14,207 nucleotides of DNA, from the NCBI GenBank assembly GCA_913060845.1, contig CAJXVF010000010.1, positions 1 through 14,207 of the forward strand. Direction: 5' to 3'. The notes under the pieces are model-generated. The model did no database searches. It was not told where the DNA came from and saw only the letters and a list, made by a program, of their open reading frames with translations. The translations under genes were made by a program, and so were the position numbers. Source of the stretch: an uncultured Alphaproteobacteria bacterium (GTDB lineage Bacteria; Pseudomonadota; Alphaproteobacteria; Bin95). Shown in pieces: positions 1-8,401 of the stretch (its first letter is position 1; the number at the start of each line of letters is the position of its first letter).

Positions 1-48
1 TCTACACCTCTCTATTCGTCGGCAGCGTCAGATGTGTATAAGAGACAG
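1..48 (+). other. Unclipped Nextera i5-side adapter (non-genomic)
   Basis: The first 48 bases are library adapter, not genome. Positions 1-7 are the end of the P5 stem, 8-15 (CTCTCTAT) fit an i5 index (recalled as S502), 16-29 are the Nextera read-1 stem, and 30-48 are the Tn5 mosaic end AGATGTGTATAAGAGACAG. Genomic sequence begins at 49. Any protein or repeat called across this boundary is an artefact. Confidence 0.97.
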
Positions 49-363
49 ATCCAAGCCTTTGATCCGCTCATCGCCAATCGCCCCATGCCATAACCCCCGC
101 CGTATTACCGTATCGCAGCGAACGGCAAGCCCGCTGCATTTCGTTTTATAGGAATGATTCGCCAAATCGGGAACCGTCCAATTCTTTGCCCGAGTATGCC
201 TAACCTCGTTCACTCCGCCAAGCTTATAACGAAACCATAGACATACGGTTCTTAACTTCCGGCATATATCCGCAGCGTTTCCGCCATTGAAACAAAGCCT
301 GGAAGCTCTTACGGTTTAACAGACTTGGGGCGGCGGCATAGACTACACGAGAAGGCTATCAAT
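49..363. other. Left-end stretch without a confident gene
   Basis: These 315 bases lie between the adapter and coxG. On the minus strand a frame is open from a stop near 318 to the contig edge. Its only usable start is a GTG at 211-213 with a weak GGCGGA in front, and it would give 55 genomic residues before running into adapter. I do not recognise this peptide, and it could be the start of a truncated divergent gene or chance. The plus strand holds the probable promoter and leader of the cox operon. I see no RNA gene or repeat here. Confidence 0.5.
287..315 (+). promoter_or_regulatory. Candidate sigma70-type promoter for the cox operon
   Basis: A TTGAAA hexamer at 287-292 (five of six matches to the -35 consensus) is followed after 17 bases by TACGGT at 310-315, which keeps only the T, A and final T of a -10 box. 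Transcription would start near 322 and give a leader of about 40 bases before the coxG start at 364. The -10 match is weak, so this is only a candidate. Confidence 0.3.
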
Positions 364-1245
364 ATGGATATGAATGGCGAAGCACGCATCCCAGCACCGC
401 AAGCGGTAGTCTGGGACGCCCTGAATGACCCCGAAGCACTAAAGCAAGCGATCACTGGCTGCGAAGAACTTGAACGTGACGGCGAGAATGCCTTCACGGC
501 CCGCGTCCGTGCGAAGGTCGGTCCTGTTAGCGCCCGCTTTGGGGGGCGTGTTGAACTGCAGGACCTGAACCCGCCACACAGCTACCGAATCGTCGGCGAA
601 GGTACAGGCGGGGCCGCTGGATTCGCTAAAGGCGGTGCCGTTGTGCGGCTTGAGGCCGATGGTCCTGATGCGACAATGTTAAAATATGAAGTTGATGCAT
701 CGGTTGGCGGCAAGCTTGCCCAGATCGGCTCCAGGTTGATTGATGGCGCTGCCCGGAAAATGGCGGATGATTTTTTCACGAAGTTCGGGGCCATTGCCGC
801 TGAACGCGCCGCTGCATCCGCCACCAGCGCACCCGCACCTGTCGTTGATGCGCAAGCGGCTGCACCGCAGCAATTCAGCCCACCACCATCTGAACCCGTT
901 CAATCGGCCCCCCAATGGACGCCGCCTGTGCAAGTTTCTGCAGCAGCAGCGCCCACAGCCCCAATCGCCACTGCTGCGCCAGCGCCAGTGCGGGTTGAAG
1001 CAACGGCCACTGAAACTGCTCCCCAAGCAATTCAAACCCCACAGCCTGAACTCGACGTGCCATCGCCTGCGCCAGTGCAAGAAGCAGCGACATCATCTAC
1101 CGAAGCTCTGATTGCTGAGGACGCCGCGGCAGAAGCGACACGCCCGACCACTCGGCCCGACCCTAATCCTGGCATGCCGGGATTGATGTGGGTTGCTGGC
1201 ATTGGCCTACTTGTGGCGATCCTGCTGTTCACCTTAATGGGCTAG
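364..1245 (+). CDS. coxG: CoxG-like SRPBCC protein with C-terminal membrane anchor
   Basis: A 293-aa protein of the CoxG family (carbon monoxide dehydrogenase subunit G, SRPBCC fold), thought to help recruit the molybdenum enzyme to the inner membrane. Residues 1-150 form the SRPBCC domain, with the family-like stretches 'WDALNDPEALKQAITGCEEL' (17-36) and 'GGKLAQIGSRLIDGAARKM' (115-133). Residues 150-265 are a low-complexity Ala/Pro/Thr/Glu-rich linker, and 273-292 are one hydrophobic helix ending at the C-terminus, which fits a tail anchor. I chose ATG 364 because AGAAGG (350-355) lies 8 bases ahead and the domain begins there; an in-frame ATG at 325 would add 13 unrelated residues. It is first in the operon, 144 bases ahead of coxS. 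The linker is longer than I recall for the Oligotropha protein (about 205 aa in total). Family call firm, anchoring role inferred. Confidence 0.88.
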   Translation: MDMNGEARIPAPQAVVWDALNDPEALKQAITGCEELERDGENAFTARVRAKVGPVSARFGGRVELQDLNPPHSYRIVGEGTGGAAGFAKGGAVVRLEADGPDATMLKYEVDASVGGKLAQIGSRLIDGAARKMADDFFTKFGAIAAERAAASATSAPAPVVDAQAAAPQQFSPPPSEPVQSAPQWTPPVQVSAAAAPTAPIATAAPAPVRVEATATETAPQAIQTPQPELDVPSPAPVQEAATSSTEALIAEDAAAEATRPTTRPDPNPGMPGLMWVAGIGLLVAILLFTLMG

Positions 1246-1389
1246 GGAAACGCTCGTCAGCGCGCTCAAGAATTAGCGAGCCAAAGTTTCTTTTGTTGAC
1301 CGCGCCGCTCATGGGCGTAATCCTCCGTCCCAAGAACAAAGGCTCGCAGCGCAAAGTTTGCGGGTCGTATTCAAGGGGAGAGAGGCGCC

Positions 1390-1857
1390 ATGGCGAGCGT
1401 TTCAATGACGATCAATGGCAAGCAGGTTTCCGGCGAAGTTGAAGGCCGCACCCTGCTCGTTGAGTTTTTGCGCGAACATCAAAGGCTGACCGGCACACAC
1501 GTTGGCTGTGACACGACCCAGTGCGGGGCGTGCACCATCCATATGAATGGTGAGGCTGTGAAAAGCTGCACCATGTTGGCTGTCCAGGCGGAAGGCGCAG
1601 ACGTTTCCACCATCGAAGGCCTCGCCAACGGCGATGAGCTGCACCCGATGCAGGAAGCCTTCCGCGAGCATCATGGCCTGCAGTGTGGTTTCTGCACCCC
1701 AGGCATGATTATGAGCGCTACCGCACTTGCCAAGCGAAACCCATCCCCCAGTGAAGATGACGTGCGTCACTGGCTGGAAGGCAATCTCTGCCGCTGCACC
1801 GGCTACCACAACATCGTGAAGGCCGTTATGGCCGGCGCGCGTGCGATGAACGCCTAA
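1390..1857 (+). CDS. coxS: CO-dehydrogenase-type small subunit, [2Fe-2S] protein (CoxS)
   Basis: A 155-aa iron-sulfur subunit of a xanthine-oxidase-family molybdenum hydroxylase; it passes electrons from the molybdenum site in CoxL to FAD in CoxM. The N-terminal plant-ferredoxin-like domain carries Cys40, Cys45, Cys48 and Cys60 (motif [11 protein letters not shown]), and the C-terminal four-helix domain carries Cys99 and Cys102 (QCGFCTPGM) and Cys134 and Cys136 (CRCTGY), so all eight cluster ligands are present. Length is normal for the family. The start ATG has AAGGGGAG at 1373-1380, 9 bases upstream. coxL begins 15 bases after the stop, so the two are almost certainly cotranscribed. No twin-arginine signal is visible, so the complex is cytoplasmic, possibly held at the membrane by CoxG. 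Confidence 0.96.
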   Translation: MASVSMTINGKQVSGEVEGRTLLVEFLREHQRLTGTHVGCDTTQCGACTIHMNGEAVKSCTMLAVQAEGADVSTIEGLANGDELHPMQEAFREHHGLQCGFCTPGMIMSATALAKRNPSPSEDDVRHWLEGNLCRCTGYHNIVKAVMAGARAMNA

Positions 1858-1872
1858 CTAGGGGATCACGAC

Positions 1873-4236
1873 ATGCCTAGAGATGATGGTATCGGCGCCT
1901 CAGTCCGGCGCAAAGAAGACTTCCGCTTCGTCACCGGCCAAGGCTCCTACACCGACGACCTAAACCGCCACGGCCAGACCTACGCCGCATTCGTGCGCAG
2001 CCCGCACGCTCACGCGACACTGAATAGCGTCAACACATCTGCCGCCGCGGCTATGGACGGCGTCGTGGCCATCTTCACTGGCCAAGATTTGTTAGACGCA
2101 GAAGTGAACGGCCTGCCCTGCGGCTGGCAAGTGCACTCCAAAGATGGCGAGCCGATGGTTGAGCCAGCGCATCCAGCGCTCGCTCAAGGCAAAGTCCGCC
2201 ATGTTGGGGATGCTGTTGCGGTCGTGATCGCTGAAACACTAAGCCAAGCCCGTGCCGCTGCTGAAGCAGTGGCCGTCGATTATGGCATGCTGCCTGCTGT
2301 CGGCAACATGACAGCGGCGAAGGCTGGCAAAGCGCAGATCTTTGAAGAAGCGCCGAATAACCAGTGCTACGACTGGGAAATTGGCGATGAGGCGGAAATT
2401 GACGCCGCCATGGCCAAAGCCACCCATGTGGTCGAGCTGCCGCTCGTCAACAACCGCCTGATCGCAAACCCGATTGAGCCGCGCGTCGCTATTGGCGACT
2501 ACGACACAGCAACGGGTGAGCACACACTTTTCACCACCAGCCAAAATCCTCATGTGATTCGCCTGCTGATGGGCGCATTCGTGCTGGGACTGCCAGAGCA
2601 TAAGCTTCGTGTTGTCGCCCCAGATGTCGGCGGCGGGTTCGGCACCAAAATCTTCCACTATGCCGAAGAAGCCATCGTGACCTGGGCCGCCGCTAAAGTG
2701 CGTCGCCCGATCAAATGGACGTCAGACCGCTCTGAAGCCTTCATGTCAGACGCCCATGGCCGTGACCATGAAACGGTCGCCAAGCTTGGCCTGGACGCTG
2801 ATGGCAAGTTCCTCGCCCTCAAAGTCCAGACAGATGCGAATATGGGGGCTTATCTCTCAACCTTCGCACCTGCTGTACCAACATATCTCTACGCGACACT
2901 GCTGGCCGGGCAATACACGACGCCGCTGGTTTACGCGAATGTCCGTGCATGGTTCACCAACACAGTGCCAGTGGATGCATATCGCGGCGCTGGTCGTCCG
3001 GAAGCGACATATGTGATTGAGCAGATTGTTGAAGAAGCCGCCCGCCAGATCGGCATGGACCCAGCAGACCTTCGCGCCAAGAACTTCATCTCACCAGATG
3101 CGGTCCCATACCAAACGCCGGTAGCGCTGGAATATGATTCTGGCAATTACGCAGGCACACTGGAAATGGCGAAGAAGGCCATCAACTATGATGGGTTTGC
3201 CGCACGTCAAGCTGCTTCCAAAGCTGCGGGCAAGCTCCGCGGCATAGGGTTCTCAGCCTATATTGAGGCTTGCGGCATTGCCCCTTCTGCTGTTGTCGGT
3301 TCGCTCGGCGCACGGGCGGGGCTCTATGAGGTCGCGAACGTTCGCGTACATCCGACAGGGTCTGTCACGATGCACACCGGTACCCATAGCCACGGCCAGG
3401 GCCATGAGACGACCTTCGCCCAAGTGGTAGCTGAACGCCTTGGCGTGCCGATTGAGAATGTTGATGTTGTCCACGGCGATACCAACAACATACCGTTCGG
3501 TATGGGCACCTATGGCTCCCGTAGTTTGGCGGTTGGCGGTTCAGCGCTGGCAAAGGCGCTAGACAAGGTGGAAGCCAAAGCCAAGAAGATTGCAGCCCAT
3601 CTGATGGAAGCGTCAGACACGGATGTGGAGTTCAAAGACGGCCAGTTCACCATCGCCGGTACTGATAAATCAGTGTCCTTCGGTGATGTCGCGCTGACAG
3701 CCTATGTCCCCCACAACTTCCCCCATGATGAGCTTGAGCCAGGGCTTGAAGAGCAGGCGTTCTACGACCCCGCCAACTTCACCTTCCCGGCTGGATGTCA
3801 CATTGCCGAGGTCGAGATTGATCCCGAAACCGGCACTGTCACTTTGGCGAATTTCGTGGCGGCAGATGATTTCGGCAATATCGTCAACCCGATGATTGTC
3901 GAAGGCCAAGTCCATGGCGGCATCGCCCAGGGCGTTGGCCAAGCATTGCTTGAAGGTTGCGTCTATGATGAGGACGGCCAACTCGTGACCGGCTCCTACA
4001 TGGATTACGCCATGCCACGCGCCGATAACTTGCCGAACTTCACCGTGGATACCCAGGTCACGCCCTGCCCCCACAACCCGCTTGGCGTTAAAGGCTGTGG
4101 CGAGGCAGGTGCGATTGCTGCACCCGCCGCCGTTATGAACGCTGTCACCGGGGCCATGCGCGCCGCTGGCGTCACCAAACCCATTGATATGCCCGCCACG
4201 CCCTCGGAGGTGTGGGCGGCGCTGCACGCGTCTTAA
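1873..4236 (+). CDS. coxL: Form II CO-dehydrogenase-like large subunit (molybdopterin-binding)
   Basis: The 787-aa catalytic subunit of a molybdenum hydroxylase that binds molybdopterin cytosine dinucleotide. Visible motifs are GGGFGTK (253-259), AYRGAGR (369-375), GQGHETT (508-514), GTYGSRS (545-551) and GCGEAG (741-746), where Glu744 is the expected catalytic glutamate near molybdenum. AYRGAGR is the form II signature. Proven form I CO dehydrogenases have AYxCSFR, whose cysteine binds the copper of the Mo-Cu centre; that cysteine is absent here. The gene order S-L-M also fits form II (form I is M-S-L). The substrate is therefore uncertain: CO, or an aldehyde, purine or other hydroxylase substrate. 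TAGGGGA (1859-1865) lies 7 bases before the start. The frame is intact over the usual family length. Cofactor-maturation genes are not in the window. Confidence 0.95.
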   Translation: MPRDDGIGASVRRKEDFRFVTGQGSYTDDLNRHGQTYAAFVRSPHAHATLNSVNTSAAAAMDGVVAIFTGQDLLDAEVNGLPCGWQVHSKDGEPMVEPAHPALAQGKVRHVGDAVAVVIAETLSQARAAAEAVAVDYGMLPAVGNMTAAKAGKAQIFEEAPNNQCYDWEIGDEAEIDAAMAKATHVVELPLVNNRLIANPIEPRVAIGDYDTATGEHTLFTTSQNPHVIRLLMGAFVLGLPEHKLRVVAPDVGGGFGTKIFHYAEEAIVTWAAAKVRRPIKWTSDRSEAFMSDAHGRDHETVAKLGLDADGKFLALKVQTDANMGAYLSTFAPAVPTYLYATLLAGQYTTPLVYANVRAWFTNTVPVDAYRGAGRPEATYVIEQIVEEAARQIGMDPADLRAKNFISPDAVPYQTPVALEYDSGNYAGTLEMAKKAINYDGFAARQAASKAAGKLRGIGFSAYIEACGIAPSAVVGSLGARAGLYEVANVRVHPTGSVTMHTGTHSHGQGHETTFAQVVAERLGVPIENVDVVHGDTNNIPFGMGTYGSRSLAVGGSALAKALDKVEAKAKKIAAHLMEASDTDVEFKDGQFTIAGTDKSVSFGDVALTAYVPHNFPHDELEPGLEEQAFYDPANFTFPAGCHIAEVEIDPETGTVTLANFVAADDFGNIVNPMIVEGQVHGGIAQGVGQALLEGCVYDEDGQLVTGSYMDYAMPRADNLPNFTVDTQVTPCPHNPLGVKGCGEAGAIAAPAAVMNAVTGAMRAAGVTKPIDMPATPSEVWAALHAS

Positions 4237-4248
4237 GGAGAACCCGGA

Positions 4249-5043
4249 ATGTATGAGTTTAACTATCAGAAGGCCGGTTCCGTTGCAGACGCAGCGGCGA
4301 AGGTTGCAGGCGCTGACGACGGCACATTGATGGCCGGCGGCATGACACTGATCCCAACCCTGAAGCAACGCCTGGCTATGCCAAGTGATGTGGTCGACAT
4401 TGGCCAATTGGCGGACCTCCAGGGCATTAGCGTTGCAGGCGGCAAGGTTTCCATCGGCTCCATGACGACCCACGATACGGTCGCCAACTCTGCTGACGTC
4501 AAAGGTGCCATCCCAGCGCTTGCAGTGCTGGCTTCCGGCATCGGTGATCCAATGGTCCGCAATCGCGGCACCATGGGCGGATCCGTCGCCAATAATGACC
4601 CAGCAGCGGATTATCCGGGCGCTGTGCTCGGCCTTGGTGCTACGGTCGTTACGGACAAGCGTGAAATCGCAGGCGATGCCTTCTTCACAGGCATGTTCGA
4701 AACCGCTCTGGACGAAGGCGAGATCATCACGCGGATTGATTTCCCAGTGCCGACCAAAGCCGCCTACACAAAATTCCCGAACCCAGCCTCCCGCTACGCC
4801 ATTGTTGGCGTGTTCGTGGCGCAGACGGCTGACGGCGTTCGTGTCGCCGTGACAGGCGCTGGCGGCACAGCTTTCCGGGCGACGGAAATGGAAGCGGCGC
4901 TGAATGCCAACTTCTCCCCGTCCGCACTCGACGGCATTTCCGTCTCATCAGACGGCCTCAACAAAGACATCCACGCCAGCGCAGAATACCGCGCACACCT
5001 GATCGGCGTGATGGCTAAACGGGCGGTCGCTGCCTGCGGGTGA
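4249..5043 (+). CDS. coxM: CO-dehydrogenase-type medium subunit, FAD-binding (CoxM)
   Basis: The 264-aa flavoprotein subunit of the form II molybdenum hydroxylase; it takes electrons from the CoxS clusters and hands them to the acceptor. Its VAO/PCMH-type FAD domain shows AGGMTLIP (29-36) and NRGTMGGSVAN (105-115), the two FAD pyrophosphate-contact segments of this family, and the C-terminal part matches the CO-dehydrogenase flavoprotein C-terminal domain in position. The length is slightly short but usual for form II. AAGGAG at 4235-4240 overlaps the coxL stop and lies 8 bases before ATG 4249, so it is translated from the same transcript and perhaps coupled. It is last in the operon; a hairpin follows 34 bases after the stop. 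Confidence 0.95.
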   Translation: MYEFNYQKAGSVADAAAKVAGADDGTLMAGGMTLIPTLKQRLAMPSDVVDIGQLADLQGISVAGGKVSIGSMTTHDTVANSADVKGAIPALAVLASGIGDPMVRNRGTMGGSVANNDPAADYPGAVLGLGATVVTDKREIAGDAFFTGMFETALDEGEIITRIDFPVPTKAAYTKFPNPASRYAIVGVFVAQTADGVRVAVTGAGGTAFRATEMEAALNANFSPSALDGISVSSDGLNKDIHASAEYRAHLIGVMAKRAVAACG

Positions 5044-5077
5044 GGCAGTTAACGCCTTTGAAATCACGGAATTGTTT

Positions 5078-5106
5078 GAGGCGCGGCTTGCAAAAGGCCG
5101 CGCCTC
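5078..5106 (+). terminator. Terminator-like hairpin after coxM
   Basis: GAGGCGCGGC (5078-5087) and GCCGCGCCTC (5097-5106) form a perfect 10-bp GC-rich stem with a 9-base loop. The following bases, TCTCTTT, are only a poor U-tract, so termination may be partial. The hairpin ends 16 bases before the next start codon, so it either ends the cox transcript or sits in the leader of the ydbH-like gene. Confidence 0.6.
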
Positions 5107-5122
5107 TCTCTTTATGTAAGCG

Positions 5123-8100
5123 ATGAACACTGCATCGCCCGCAGCTGCCCGACGTCGCCGATGGCCATATGTGCTGTTGGCGCTTGTGGTGTTGCTGGTG
5201 ATTGCAGCAGCACTCACATGGCGCTTCCGCATCAGCGTGGCCGAAATGGCGGCGGAACAGAGCCTCCGCTTCATGGGCCTGGACGGCATTGCATTCGATA
5301 TCGCGGAGGTCGAGGCAGACCGGGTTCGGCTAGAAAACCTGGGCATCGGCGGCAATGGCCCAAGTGCCGAAGCCGCGACGCTCATGTTCTCACCCGGCGG
5401 ATTGATGAATGGGGAATTACGCGCGCTCCGCCTCGTCCAGCCAAGCATAACAATCAGCGAAGACGCTGACGGCGTGATGAGTATCGCAGGCATGCCTGAT
5501 TTCGGCGGCAACAGCGAGACTACCTCGCCGACAGAAGGAAATGCGGCAGGAACGGAGACCTTCCCCACACTCCCTGACCTCGACAAGCTTGAGATCATTG
5601 ACGGCACCATCCGGGTTAAAACCACTGCACTGAACGCGTCCGGTACTTTCGAAGCCTTGGCCACACGCACAGGGCTAGACGCGTTCAAGGTGCGGTTGAA
5701 CAGCTATCTTGAAGATACAGACGGTCGCGCCATTGATATTTCGGCGCCTGCACTGGCGCTCACTTACACGCCGGACCGGCTACAAGCGGTTGGCGGCACA
5801 CGGCTTTCGGTCGAGGAGCCGTCCCTCAAGCTCACAGCGAATCTTGGTCTATGGTTGGATCACACGATGACCCCGACTGGCGTCAGCGATACGGTGTCGA
5901 TCATCACGAACGCAGACGCCACAGCCGATGGATCGACTGCGGTTCAAGATATTCGCGGGCGCGTCATCACAAAACTGCGGCCAAACCGCCCGCCGAGCAT
6001 CCAGGCGGATATGCAGGTCTCCAGCTTGGAAGCTCAGGCAGTAGCGGCGGATATCGTCGCTATTGCTGGTGAGTTCAGCCATGGCGCAGTCAGCCTCAGC
6101 GTAGATGGCGTTGGCGGCTTTGGCTTCGTTGGTCTGACCGCAGATATGGCCCAGGACCGCCGTTTCGTCGCCATGGGTGCCAAAGGCGATATCAATGCCG
6201 CCCTGGCTGCCATGATTCTGCCGGGCTTGAATGCCGAAGGGCAGGCCCTGTTCGATATGGACATGAACGTGCCCATCACCCCGCTGATTAGCGGTGCTGC
6301 CCTGGATCAGGTGATCAGCGAGAGTGGTGGGCGCGCGGAAATCAAACTCGCGATCCCGAAGCTGAGTTATGGCAACCTCATCCAAGATGGCGGTGCGCGC
6401 GGGCAAATCGACTTGGCGCTTGACGGAACCGGTGCAACATTGACCTCCCCAGGCCTGCTCGTTAGCGGCGTGCAGCTGCCGCCAGACATTTTGGCTGGCC
6501 TACCGCCCGATATCCGCCGCGCCTTCCGTGACCCTGCCTTCCTGCGCATGGGCGGCCCAGGGCTCAACGGGACAGCAATCACCGTATCCCAAGACCTCAC
6601 GGGTGGGTTTGCCGCCACTGGCAAGCTTGGCCTTGGTCTCTCCAATCCAAAAATTGCGCTTTTTCTGGAAGGCGACGCAGCAATGCTGCTGACCGCGGCT
6701 GGACGGGTTCAGGAACTCGACAGCCAGGAGATGACGCTCCGCCTCGTTGATGGCGCGTTTGGGCCAGCCGTTGTTAGTGGCCGGGTGGAACTGCGGGACG
6801 TCAAAGGGTCCGGCGAAACACTCTCCGCCGACGCCAAGCTATCCCTCAAGGCGCGCGGCAAGGTTGGCGGCTATGCGGTTAAGAGTGCTGATATTGACGT
6901 TTCGGGGCCGCTCAACCTAACGCCAGAACGCGCGACCATTGCGCCTAGGCCCGGCGGGCGCATCCAAGTGCGGGGGTTCTCCGGCCCCTTGCTGACATTT
7001 CTGGACCCAGTACGCCTGACGCTAACCAAGGCCAGGCAGCGGCGAATTATCTATGATCGGGTAGAAAACCGGCTCGATCTGAACCTAAGCTTTGCCGGGT
7101 TTAAAACCCGCGCTTTGCTGAATTCCGAGGATACGAACACGCCTTTCACTTTGGCGCTTGGCAGTGTGTCTGCCGCGATCAGCCCGGCGGGCGTTGATAT
7201 GGCGCTTTTGGATGCCTCAGGCGTTCTGCCTGCATATGACCTAGCCGTTGAGAACGTGGACGCCAGGGTCCGGCTTGGTGCATCGGCACCTCAGAATGGC
7301 AGCCTGACTGTAGGCCGCATCCGGCATACAGGTGCCGAGCCTGCATTTGCACCACTCTCCCTCAAGGTTGGGCTTAAGGGGCGCGGGGAAACCATCAAAT
7401 TCTCTGGCGCGCTCAAAGCTGCTTCAGAGAAGGCGACATTGGCGCTTGAGGGAACCCATGATTTGGGGAGTGGCGCTGGCGATGCCCGTTTCCAGTTAGG
7501 CCCCGTCGTCTTCGCGCCAGGCGTTGTGCAGCCCCAGGACTTCGCGCCATCGCTCTATCGCTTGCTGCTCGAGACCATCGGCCAGGTATCCTCTTCTGCC
7601 CGTGTCGCATGGGGGCCTGAGGGCATGCGGAGCCAAACAGGCGAGGCGACAATCTCCATTGATAAGCTCCGCACAGGCGAAGCCACCGTGGAGCAGGCAG
7701 AGGCTAAGATCGAGCTCTCCAGTCTATTCCCGCCGCGAACCGCCGGGCCGCAGCGTATTCGCATTGGGCGCATCGATGTCGGCGTGCCGCTAACGCACGG
7801 CATTCTTCTGCTTGATGTAAAATCGCCAAAGCAGGTGGATGTCGATATTAAACGGTTTGAGCTGTTCGGCGGTCTCATTTCTAGCCAGAAGCTCTCGATT
7901 GATCCGACGGCACAAGAATTCGATGCAGTTCTGAAAGTCACTGATATCGACCTTGCCAGCATCTTAGCGTTCGCTGAGTTCGGCGAGTTAAGCGCGACCG
8001 GCACGCTGGAAGGCGTGATACCGATCAGCTACCGCAATGGCGAACTGACCGTGCATGACGGCCTGTTGCGCACGGGTGCGGAGGGCGGTGTGCTGAAATA

Positions 8101-8401
8101 CAAACCGCGCGCGCTCGATAAAGCACTGGAAGATGCGAACGAAAGCACGGGGCTTGCTGTGAAAGCTTTATCCAACTTCGCCTATGATGAAATCTCCATC
8201 CGCATCAATGAAATTGAAGCGGAGGAACTGCGGCTCGACATCAAGATTTCGGGTAAGAGTGTGGAGCTTTACGGCGGGCTGCCGTTTGAGTTCAACATCA
8301 AGGTCGAAGGGCCGATCCGCCAGATCATTCAGGAAAACCTGGCCCCGCCGCAATTACCGCCTGATGTGCAGGACCTTATCGAGCGGTCCCGGCGGCAGTA
8401 A
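5123..8401 (+). CDS. ydbH: YdbH-family (AsmA-like) envelope protein
   Basis: A 1092-aa protein with a short cytoplasmic Arg-rich start (RRRR, 10-13), one hydrophobic helix at about 15-33 and a long beta-rich periplasmic part. The last 180 residues, including 'FELFGGLISSQKL' near 911 and 'YGGLPFEFNIKVEGPIRQII' near the end, resemble the C-terminal DctA-YdbH domain. In E. coli YdbH acts with TamB and YhdP, redundantly, in moving phospholipids between the inner and outer membranes, and works with the small partners YnbE and YdbL. No gene for either partner is seen here: the next gene is convergent and overlaps by 26 bp. No Shine-Dalgarno is evident ahead of ATG 5123, and a GC-rich hairpin sits just upstream, so its expression signal is unclear. 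The family call rests on pattern recognition; a general AsmA-like protein is the alternative. Confidence 0.78.
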   Translation: MNTASPAAARRRRWPYVLLALVVLLVIAAALTWRFRISVAEMAAEQSLRFMGLDGIAFDIAEVEADRVRLENLGIGGNGPSAEAATLMFSPGGLMNGELRALRLVQPSITISEDADGVMSIAGMPDFGGNSETTSPTEGNAAGTETFPTLPDLDKLEIIDGTIRVKTTALNASGTFEALATRTGLDAFKVRLNSYLEDTDGRAIDISAPALALTYTPDRLQAVGGTRLSVEEPSLKLTANLGLWLDHTMTPTGVSDTVSIITNADATADGSTAVQDIRGRVITKLRPNRPPSIQADMQVSSLEAQAVAADIVAIAGEFSHGAVSLSVDGVGGFGFVGLTADMAQDRRFVAMGAKGDINAALAAMILPGLNAEGQALFDMDMNVPITPLISGAALDQVISESGGRAEIKLAIPKLSYGNLIQDGGARGQIDLALDGTGATLTSPGLLVSGVQLPPDILAGLPPDIRRAFRDPAFLRMGGPGLNGTAITVSQDLTGGFAATGKLGLGLSNPKIALFLEGDAAMLLTAAGRVQELDSQEMTLRLVDGAFGPAVVSGRVELRDVKGSGETLSADAKLSLKARGKVGGYAVKSADIDVSGPLNLTPERATIAPRPGGRIQVRGFSGPLLTFLDPVRLTLTKARQRRIIYDRVENRLDLNLSFAGFKTRALLNSEDTNTPFTLALGSVSAAISPAGVDMALLDASGVLPAYDLAVENVDARVRLGASAPQNGSLTVGRIRHTGAEPAFAPLSLKVGLKGRGETIKFSGALKAASEKATLALEGTHDLGSGAGDARFQLGPVVFAPGVVQPQDFAPSLYRLLLETIGQVSSSARVAWGPEGMRSQTGEATISIDKLRTGEATVEQAEAKIELSSLFPPRTAGPQRIRIGRIDVGVPLTHGILLLDVKSPKQVDVDIKRFELFGGLISSQKLSIDPTAQEFDAVLKVTDIDLASILAFAEFGELSATGTLEGVIPISYRNGELTVHDGLLRTGAEGGVLKYKPRALDKALEDANESTGLAVKALSNFAYDEISIRINEIEAEELRLDIKISGKSVELYGGLPFEFNIKVEGPIRQIIQENLAPPQLPPDVQDLIERSRRQ

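Noticed and set aside
28..213. 61-residue minus-strand frame at the left edge
   Set aside because: Its last residues (LSLIHI) are translated adapter, it starts at a GTG with a weak ribosome site, and the 55 genomic residues resemble nothing I recognise. It is described as an unassigned stretch rather than a gene.
325..363. Longer CoxG start at ATG 325
   Set aside because: It adds 13 residues before the conserved domain. The Shine-Dalgarno AGAAGG is placed for ATG 364.
3670..4473. 267-residue minus-strand frame across coxL and coxM
   Set aside because: It is a shadow of two well-supported genes on the other strand and has no recognisable domain.
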